DNA from: Otatea glauca
Taxonomy: Eukaryota > Streptophyta > Magnoliopsida > Poales > Poaceae
Assembly (NCBI GenBank): GCA_036346275.1
Contig: CM070725.1
Coordinates: 15,552,216 to 15,616,215, forward strand
Length of the DNA: 64,000 nt
Direction of reading: 5' to 3'
Positions 56,884-64,000 of this stretch are shown here, piece by piece. The notes beneath the pieces were generated by a model, which had not been told where the DNA came from, made no database searches, and was given only the letters and a program-made list of their open reading frames with translations. Position 1 is the stretch's first letter; the number at the start of each line of letters is the position of its first letter. The position numbers and the translations under genes are program-made.

Positions 56884-57856
56884 ATGGTGGATCCTCTAGC
56901 GAGCATTTTCGTGGACACCTTATATGAGCAACGTGGCTCTTAATTGCGTTGAAGGTTACGTGTGGTGGGAAGGGCGATCCATTCAAGGAGGAGAACCTGA
57001 GTAAAGTGCTGTCCAAATTGCAAGAGTGGCGCCCGACATTACGGAGGCATAGCGTGACAACCTCTGGTCTAAACCTTACGACCGCCGACGACCTGAAGGC
57101 GCACTTGCACTGGTGGCGCCAAAGGTATTTCAGGGTGTGCGAACTAGCCGACCATCCTTCTACTACATGTTTCTCTAGAAGATATTACGGATCGATGCTG
57201 CCCGATCGGTATCAGAGCACATTAAGGTTAGTCATTCCTTATTTTTCACCGTACTAATCTTTTACCATTATACATAAGTTCACTACTTTGCATGCTCGTG
57301 TGCTAGTTATTCCCTGAGGATGAAGAGTTGCTGAACAAAGATATCCTAGAATTCTTAGCGATGTACATGCTCTTCGGCCGTGGCGTGATGCGATTCGAGC
57401 GAAGAGGCGGCGGATCCAATGCGGGGTAGAGATCGACACAATCTTTGCTGCAGCGCAATTTTAAGAGGACGTTCAACCACCAGGAGGAGGCTCACTCCTA
57501 ACTATGCAAATGATGATGACGATGGCGATAGCGATTTGTGTCACCTCCACCTCGGCGTTCAAGCACTTGCACAAAGCAGTCGTTCAAGAAACAATGGAAG
57601 AGGACGTTCAACCAGTACTAGAGGCGGGCTAGCTCCCAACCATACAGATGGCGATGACGAAGATGATGACGATTTCGTGTCACCTCCACCTCAACGTTCA
57701 AGCACTTCCGCAGCTGGCCGTTCAAGAAACAATGGAGGAGGATGTCCAACCAGAACTAGAGGCGGGCTAGCTCCCAACCATACAGATGACGATGACGATG
57801 ATGACGATTTCATATCACCTCCACCTCGACGCTCAAGCGCTACCACCAGTAGGTGA
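56884..57856 (+). pseudogene. third MULE ORF, acidic repeat protein, unrecognised
   Basis: ATG at 56884 (MVDPLASIFVDTLYEQRG) then a frame shift. KVTCGGKGDPFKEENLSKVL, HLHWWRQRYFRVCELADHPS and FSRRYYGSMLPDRYQSTLR follow in the 56949-57257 frame, which runs into a likely intron (GTTAGT; acceptor before 57312). EDEELLNKDILEFLAMYMLF follows. The C-terminus (57419-57856) has three 46-residue repeats built on TRGGLAPNHTDDDDDDDDF and SPPPRRSS. I do not recognise the family. It shares strand and element with mudrA and the PMD gene. Confidence 0.5.
57468..57856 (+). repeat. 138-bp coding tandem repeat (2.8 copies)
   Basis: Copies start at 57468, 57605 and 57743. Each encodes a basic segment, an Asp run and an SPPP motif. 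The multiple-of-three period suggests past selection on the frame. Confidence 0.88.
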
Positions 57857-58319
57857 CTTTCATCTTTGTCAACCGATGAATATGGCCATAGAATATATCG
57901 TATTATCACTTATGTTGTATCCCAGTTTTATCAATTCTCTGAGGCATGTATGGACCTATGTTGTACCTCAGTTCTATGAATTCTAAGGTACGTATCTATA
58001 TTGTATCAATGTCGAGTCATAAGGCAGTTTCAAATATCAATATTGAGTTTTATTTGTCGTCAAATTTGGCGCACATCGAAAGACGAACAACGAAATTTTA
58101 TTTTTTCCCAGAAATAATAAACTGACAAATAATTTTGTAAAACACTACGTTAATAATGTATACAAATACAATTAATTTTACAAAAAAAATTCCATTATTG
58201 ACCCTACTTTTAGCTACACGAATTATCATTAACTGGATTTATTATTTACAAAATTTTCGTACGAATTCTATCTTTTTCTCTCCCCCTCTCTCTCCCTCTC
58301 TCCCTCCCCCTCCCTGTTT
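57857..58319 (+). other. third ORF trailer of the MULE
   Basis: AT-rich, no ORF, with a CT-rich tract (58265-58318) abutting the right TIR. Confidence 0.45.
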
Positions 58320-58617
58320 TTCTCCCTGGCCGAAAATCCCCCCTACTTTCCCCAAACCAGTTGGCAAAAATAGGGTTGTCCCCAACTGGTTTGGCGACGA
58401 CCCTATTTTCGCCAACTGGTTTGGCGAAAATAGGGGTTCCCGGCCAGTTGCTCCGTCAGACGACCTTAACTGCGCAATTACACTAATTTTGCCACACTAT
58501 TTGGCGAAAATACTACTTTACCAACCGTAGTGCGACGAAGTATTATTTTGCAAATTTTTTAACTCACGTATTAATGCCGTAATTGCTTTTAAAAATTGTA
58601 TTATTTAAAAAAAATTC
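58320..58617 (-). repeat. right TIR of the MULE
   Basis: The complement begins GAATTTTTTTTAAATAATAC and holds the same CGCCAAACCAGTTGGCGAAA-type palindromes. Followed by TSD GAAAGGAGAG at 58618-58627. Confidence 0.9.
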
Positions 58618-60098
58618 GAAAGGAGAGAGTACACGACACTTGCACTAGAAATAGCTTGAGATCTGCGATCCATAGACACAAGTTCCCATTCATACCATTA
58701 AAGATTACCTTGTGAGGCTTGGTATGTCTTGTAGTAAATTGAAGAGCTTCAATTGAGCAGAGGCCTACATACCAATTTAGCAAGAGAACTCCAGAAGTTT
58801 GAACAAGGTTTTCAATTTTTCAAGAATTCAAATATCCAACTAGTGCAAGATATACAGTTTAAAGAACAATATATAATATACATGATGTCATTATTCTAGC
58901 ATCCAGCAAAGTAACAGGTTAATATGCACAGATGGTTTTTTATATATATAATTTGAATATCATCCATCATGTTCAGCTGATACATTAGTAATTCAAGCAA
59001 TCCTTCGTCTAATGTTCCCTCTAGTATTACAATAAGATACCACTATAGAATATTTTTTGAGTCAGTCATCAATTGAACTGAACTATTTTTTTCTCATGTG
59101 CCATTTCATGATAACTAGCTAATGTATAAATTATCAAATCTAAAGCTAACTGATGTTGAAATGAGATGATTACACTAATCCATAAAAGCATTAGCACAAA
59201 TAAAAGGTTAAACATGGTTAATATGTAAAGCTACCAGTGTAAGCACGATCATATGTTAGGGTTGTACTCTTGATTGAAAGCTCACTTCACAGTTCACACC
59301 AACCAATTGAAGCCTCTTACATCACATTCTGATGTGTCAAGAATATGATCTCATCAACACATCTAATTTACAACTAACATGTGTTGGAGAAAGAAACATG
59401 GCACCTTGTAAAAGAAGCATGTGAAGCAAAGAATTTCCAGACCATACAAGAATTCCAGATTGAAATTCATCATCAGCATCCGATAAAAGAACAAAACATA
59501 TGCACAGAGAAAAATGAAATAGGAAAAATGAAATAAATTCTGTAGGCATACCCTGCCCTGCCACCGATCGAGGCTGGCTTACCTCTGCTGCCGCGGTACG
59601 TCGGGGATCACTCCTCACGCTGGGAAGTTGAGGTGCAGGCGATGTTCAGGTGGCTGGGGGGTACGCCATGGATGGATGCGCGGGGAAGCCAGGGAGGCAT
59701 GGGTAGCGCAGAGGAGGAGCGGGGATGTCAAGCAGTGGTTAGGGTGGATCCAGGGAGCTGCAGCAACATGAGCGACGCAGGGGATCGATGGCGGCGCTAG
59801 GAAATACACATGAGCGGCTCATGGAGGGATATAAAACAACATGAGAACGTGATTTATTATTTTCGTAAATAACTGTTCAGTTGATCAACTCCTTAGAATT
59901 AGGGGGCAAAACGTTGCGGATGAGGGTCATCGTAAACAATAGCGACCACAAAAAATTGTAACAACCGGCAATCTTGTGGTCGTCGCTCCATCCATACCGT
60001 ACGCTTTTCTCCTAAAATCACTGGAAAATATTATTAACGACCAAAAACCTGTACCCATTGTTAATTATTGGTTGTTGATAACCTAATTTCTTGTAGAG
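58618..60098. other. right half of the degraded CACTA, interior
   Basis: AT-rich without ORFs to about 59540. Then a GC-rich block at 59550-59815 whose minus strand has frames with no known domain (possible first exon or leader of a noncoding or captured transcript). TTAACGACC/GGTCGT motifs at 59925-60085 lead to the right terminus. Confidence 0.45.
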
Positions 60099-60294
60099 AA
60101 AGATTCAGATTTGAGTTGAGAAATTGCTCCCATATATTTACAAACCCATTGAAATCATGTGAGAGCATTTCCAACTTGACACAATCTGTAAAACCAGTAT
60201 TTTAAAATTAGTCTTTATAAAAATAGGTTGTGAGAGGAATAAATGCTCATTTTAGGATAGAACACTTACGAGAATATGAACCCAATGAACTTGT
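60099..60294 (-). other. Maximus spacer fragment between insertions
   Basis: 196 bp of non-coding DNA between the degraded CACTA and the solo gypsy LTR. With 63076-63559 it forms the presumed gap between pol and the second ORF. Confidence 0.4.
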
Positions 60295-63075
60295 TGTAAC
60301 ATTCCATTTTTGAGTTTTTTTAAAAGAAATTTGAGAATTTAAATTTGAGCTCTCAAGTGCAAGTAAATAATTTGAATCAAAATTTTAAGTTGAAATAAGT
60401 TCAAAATAATTTATTTGGGTTCAAAATGCTTAAAAGTGTTTTTGAGAATTTTCTGGGATTTTTTGCCGCTTCCACGCGGCCCACTTCCTCCTCGCGCGAT
60501 GCGTAGGCCCAGCCACCTTTGGGAAACCCTAGCGTGCCGCCCGTTGGATCCGGCTCGGGTGTTCCAAATTGCGCCACGCAAGCCTAGCGTTTGTGGGCCG
60601 TCCGATTGGCATCATGTGGACAGCTGGGATAGCGCCACGTCGCGTCCGTCGTCTCCCACGTGGACTCTCGACGCCGCACCGAACCCTGCAACCGCTGCCG
60701 CGTATCTCGGGCCGTTGCTGCCGTATTCGCCCCGGAGACCTCGGCGTCCTCGCCTATTTAAAGGCCGCCGCCCTTTTCCCCTCTTCCATTCCGTCGTTTC
60801 TCGCTCGAAGCCGTCGCCCAGAGCTCTTCTTTTGCGCCGCCATCTCGAGCGCTTCTCCGCCGTAGATCCCCGCTGATGGTGAGCCTCTGCCTCATCTGTT
60901 GGCGCCGCCGAACTTCCCGCGTCGCGCGCTTTCTTTTGCCCCAAAACCCCGAGCCGATCTTTTGTGTTTTGCCCTCGGCCGCGCCGTCTTCTTCAGCTCC
61001 GGCGTGCCCACGCTACCGCCGCGCTTCACGCCGGCCGAGCCGCGGCGGTGTCCACGTTCAGCGCCACGTAGCCACCGATCGGCTCCGTCGCACCTGTCAG
61101 CGCCGCGCCTCGTCGCCGTCAGCGTGCCGGCCGCGTCGGTATCCGTCGGCCGCCACGTCGCCCTAACCCGCCACGTGGCGTCCTCGTCGGCCGATCTGCG
61201 CGCCGTCGTTCCCTCTCGGTGGACGCAGTCCACCGTGTAGACTTGTGGGTCCCGCTTGTCAGCCAAGGTTTTCTTTTCTTTTTTTCGATTTTCGAGAAAA
61301 TCTGAAAATCCCAGCAAATCAAGTTGCGCCACGTGTCAATCTTTTTCTTTTTCTCTAATTTTCTGATTCGAGGAACTTCCAGGAGCTCTTTCTCCTTCGT
61401 TCGAGCTCCGATTCCAGTGATTCAAATTTCTAAATTCATTTAAATTCAATATCTATCTTCCAGTACCATTGTTTTCAATTTTTGATTTTTTTGAATTTGT
61501 ATTATTTATTTGCTCTTGTTTCGTGTATAGACGACGCAGTCGAAGTTCAAGCAAATCAGCAATCGGAGGTAGAACTAGCAGGAGACAGCGAAGTCAAGTC
61601 TTCCTTGAACATATTGATCTCAAATTTTATGAAAAGCTTATGTTGTTTTAAATTATGCATGCTTACTTTTATGCAATGTACTTTAAATATAGTTTTAGAG
61701 TATAGTTAAATATGCCAGCTTTGTTATACCCTCATTGACATTAATCATGATGAACCTTTGTCACCCTAGTTGATACTAGCTATTTTATTTGGTGATAACC
61801 AGTAGATTAGCATGGGATAGTAGAACTGCTTAGTCCAGTTTAAACGTTTCGGTATTATGCCATTATGGGAATCACTTCAAACACTGTTGAAACTTATTTG
61901 TGAAGTCACGGCAATTGGTGTTGTTGCTATTATTTAAATAAAATAAAGTGAAAAATATGGTTTAGACCGGGCGGATGGATGTTTGGCGGGTGCAGAATGC
62001 ATGAGACCTTGGTATGTGAATGTTCTGCCCTAGTCAATTAAGGACCGAAGCATGTGTTATCATGGACCAAGCACTACCATACAACCACAAATCTGTATGG
62101 GTACGATCTGGCTAAATAATTTGTGCGTCTCGTTCTTAGCTTCGCCAGTTGGTGAGTGCCACATGATGGCAGGCGCAAGAGGGGGCTTCCGACTGGGCAG
62201 CTAGAACCCATAGGCGGTGAAACCATAGGGGGCGAGGTTAATAATGGGGTTGTACATTGTAAACACCTTGTCATGATCTCTCTGCCGACACACTAAAGGA
62301 AGTGTGTTAATTGCTGGCAACAAGAGACGATCATGTCTTATGGGTAAAGTTGTACACACTCTGCAGAGTTAAAACTACTTAAGTAGCCGTGCCCACGGTC
62401 AAGGATAGGTGAGGTACGCTTGCACATTGTAGATTTGATGGTTTTATTTTAAATGAACATGGTGGTTCGGGAATCCGTGAGCAGATAGAACTCTCGAGTT
62501 ATGGTTTGGCACATGGAGCCAGTCAGGTAGCTAGAACCTACTTTAGTTGTCATATCAAGTTCAATTACTATGCTATTTACATTTTGGTCAAATGATGCTT
62601 ATGAAATTATTATTGGTATTTAAAGTGAAACTTTGCTTTGTGCTAAAAGAGCCACATTATGCCTTCAATTGTTTAGTCTTGCATAAGTTATCATGCATTA
62701 TGTTTTTAAGACTTGCGGAGTACATTTTGTGCTCACCATTGCATCATCCCCAACTTTCTACAGAGGAGTCCGCAGAAGTTGAAAGTGACTACGAGTTCTA
62801 TGCTTGTGGTTATGACGAAGGCGATCCGAAATGCTAGGACGCGTACCCCAGTCGATTGCCTGTTGGGCAAATGGATGGGCTTACTTTACAAATAAGACAT
62901 GATGCTACTTATTTGTAATAATTGGGCATAAGGCTGATACCCTTTTGCTTAATTAATATTATGTGCTTCGTGATATGGGTGTGTTGTCATCACTATTTCC
63001 ACTGTGTGTGCTAGTTTTTCTGGACTAACACAGGTTATACACAGAGGGTTCGGATTCAAAAATCCGGTCCCGACA
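60295..63075 (+). mobile_element. solo Tekay-like gypsy LTR (2,781 bp), TSD CTTGT
   Basis: Starts TGTAACATTCCATTTTTGAG and ends AAAATCCGGTCCCGACA. CTTGT at 60290-60294 and 63076-63080 is a perfect TSD. The interior has a GC-rich promoter/leader block (60470-61250), then AT-rich sequence and the common gypsy LTR tail. Several plus ORFs (for example 60415-60876) are chance frames in the GC-rich leader. A good reference LTR for the truncated LTRs at 3488 and 37467. Confidence 0.95.
60755..60762 (+). promoter_or_regulatory. TATA box in solo gypsy LTR
   Basis: TATTTAAA in a GC-rich context, followed about 30 bp later by a pyrimidine-rich start region (CCCTCTTCCATTCC). Typical of a Pol II promoter in the LTR; could still drive readthrough transcription to the right. 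Confidence 0.6.
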
Positions 63076-63559
63076 CTTGTTTGAGTCAGAAAACTTTTAG
63101 AAAACTAGAAATGTGTGTAGTTCTAGTTTTAAAAGCTAAAACTCATGAAGTGCTATAATAAGATCAATATAGACCAAACTTTTGGATAGGAGTAGATTTT
63201 TAAGCAAAACTTTACCCACACAAGCATTTTCTTTTAGAACAAGATATAGAGTATACATATAGGGAATATACCTTTTATATGAGATTTATGCATATATGTA
63301 ATTCTTCTTTTTGACAATAAGGGACATTTTAAAGTAAAATATTTGAATGAACTTAAAAATATGTTAATTGTCAAATAATTTTTACCTATTTGGTTTAGTG
63401 TCTTTTTTTAATAGTATTAGCACTTGATTGATATTTTCACATTCTTAGGATGTAGTATACATAGAATTTGTACAATACTTCCCCTTAATGTGTTGCCTAA
63501 CAAAATATCAAAAAATCAACAAAAAAACAAATCATATTAAAGAAATATCAACCATGGTG
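63076..63559 (-). other. Maximus region just downstream of pol
   Basis: Very AT-rich, no ORF. On the minus strand it directly follows the pol stop. Confidence 0.45.
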
Positions 63560-64000
63560 CAAGAGTTTAAGCAACATTAGAGATATCTATGACATTTAAT
63601 TCATTCCTCAATTTACAAAAATGGCTTTCATCTAGTGGCTTGGTGAAAATATCCGCTAATTGATCATCGATCTTTATGTGGCTGACAACAATATCACATT
63701 TGCTCACATGATCTCTTAGGAAATGATGGCGGATATCTATATGTTTGGTTCTCGAATATTGGACAGATTGTTGGCTATTTTTGCAGCACTTTCATTATCA
63801 CATAAAAGAGGCACACTGATGAGGGCATCCTTAGCTCATCACCATCTTCGCCAGTTGCTGATGATCACGCCACACATGATATTTGGATCGAGTTGCCGAC
63901 ATGACCTATTACACAAGCTAGAGCGAAGCAGCTTCACGAACAGGTGAATTTAATCCTTAATGTTCATGGTAATATTATTGATGAGAATTTTATACTACCT
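63560..64000 (-). pseudogene. copia pol C-terminus (RNase H), Maximus/SIRE-type
   Basis: Minus strand reads VPLLCDNESAAKIANN, then after a one-base loss (CC to C) VQYSRTKHIDIRHHFLRDHV, IVVSHIKIDDQLADIFTKPL (ADIFTKPL complement of 63634-63657) and HFCKLRNELNVIDISN, ending TAA near 63567. The FCKLRNELN ending is typical of the Maximus/SIRE lineage. Further upstream (63830-64000) the frame is unclear. The gene continues outside the window. Confidence 0.88.

Larger units (their letters stand above)
49773..58617 (+). mobile_element. Mutator-like element (MULE), 8.8 kb, with mudrA, PMD gene and a third ORF
   Basis: Long TIRs of about 300 bp (49773-50090 and complement of 58617-58320) begin GAATTTTTTTTAAATAATAC. 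The perfect 10-bp direct repeat GAAAGGAGAG flanks it (49763-49772 and 58618-58627); a 9-bp TSD plus one matching base is also possible. It encodes on the plus strand a MULE transposase with SWIM and CCHC fingers, a plant-mobile-domain protein and an acidic repeat ORF. The TSD is intact while all genes are frameshifted. Confidence 0.95.
47943..60098. mobile_element. degraded CACTA-like element carrying nested insertions
   Basis: Left end near CAACTACTAGAGTAATGG, right end near CCTAATTTCTTGTAGAG, whose complement is CTCTACAAGAAATTAGG. Both look like damaged CACTACTAG/CACTACAAGAAA termini. Subterminal motifs of the type GGTCGTTAA / TTAACGACCA occur at 47957-48030, 48785-48990 and 59925-60085, i.e. 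both ends. No clean TSD (CAA versus AAA). With the nested mini-CACTA and MULE removed it is about 2.6 kb and non-autonomous. Confidence 0.6.
42144..64000 (-). mobile_element. Maximus/SIRE-type Ty1/copia element, split by nested insertions, continues past window
   Basis: Minus-strand order: pol RNase H end (64000-63560), spacer, env-like/third ORF region (47940-44100), polypurine tract (43592-43578), 3' LTR (43577-42144). With insertions removed (44442-45789, about 47943-60098, 60295-63075) these pieces are contiguous and in the order expected for this lineage, including a short gap between pol and the second ORF. The 5' LTR, gag and most of pol lie beyond 64000. Single-element reading is inferred from order and orientation. 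Confidence 0.72.

Noticed and set aside
60415..61332. Several long ORFs on both strands
   Set aside because: They lie in the GC-rich leader of a solo LTR with exact TSD; multiple overlapping frames on both strands are expected from base composition.

Overview
This window looks like a heterochromatic, transposon-packed stretch of a grass (Poaceae) nuclear genome. It has nested Ty3/gypsy and Ty1/copia retrotransposons, several CACTA (En/Spm) elements and a Mutator-like element (MULE). Their coding remnants belong to plant-only families: TNP2/DUF4218/DUF4216, the En/Spm 'Transposase_24' ORF, Ulp1-type proteases, plant mobile domain, Tekay chromovirus and Maximus/SIRE copia. I see no convincing host gene, tRNA, rRNA or CRISPR. 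Nearly every reading frame is broken by small indels and stops. Coordinates backed by terminal repeats plus target-site duplications (TSDs) are firm; domain edges are approximate.

Layout. 1-3804: the 3' part of a Tekay-like gypsy element (protease, RT, RNase H, integrase, chromodomain-like tail, polypurine tract, truncated 3' LTR). 3805-9226 and 9457-19444: two CACTA elements of one family, head to head with a 230-bp spacer, forming a ~5.4-kb-arm imperfect palindrome. The right one is full length (TIRs, TSD AAA) and carries a TNP2-type transposase, a Transposase_24 ORF and a Ulp1-like protease. 20376-22059: a truncated CACTA of a second family. 22060-27729: LTR fragments and AT-rich sequence. 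27730-35728: a full-length second-family CACTA (TSD TGA) with the same three-gene plan. 35729-42143: unassigned DNA, a partial gypsy LTR, a partial Maximus-type LTR and a truncated Tat-like gypsy 5' end.

42144-64000 is best read as one Maximus/SIRE-type copia element on the minus strand: 3' LTR at 42144-43577, pol C-terminus at 63560-64000, running off the window. It has been split by a solo copia LTR (44442-45789, TSD AGGGG), a degraded CACTA (~47943-60098) and a solo gypsy LTR (60295-63075, TSD CTTGT). Inside the degraded CACTA sit a 742-bp mini-CACTA (48041-48782, TSD TTG) and an 8.8-kb MULE (49773-58617, 10-bp TSD GAAAGGAGAG). The MULE carries mudrA, a plant-mobile-domain (MAIN-like) gene and an unrecognised acidic repeat ORF.

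The most interesting recurring pattern is that all four larger CACTA copies contain an internal array of subterminal-type motifs between the transposase gene and a GC-rich first exon of the second gene. This looks like an internal, possibly self-regulated promoter or the scar of a composite origin.
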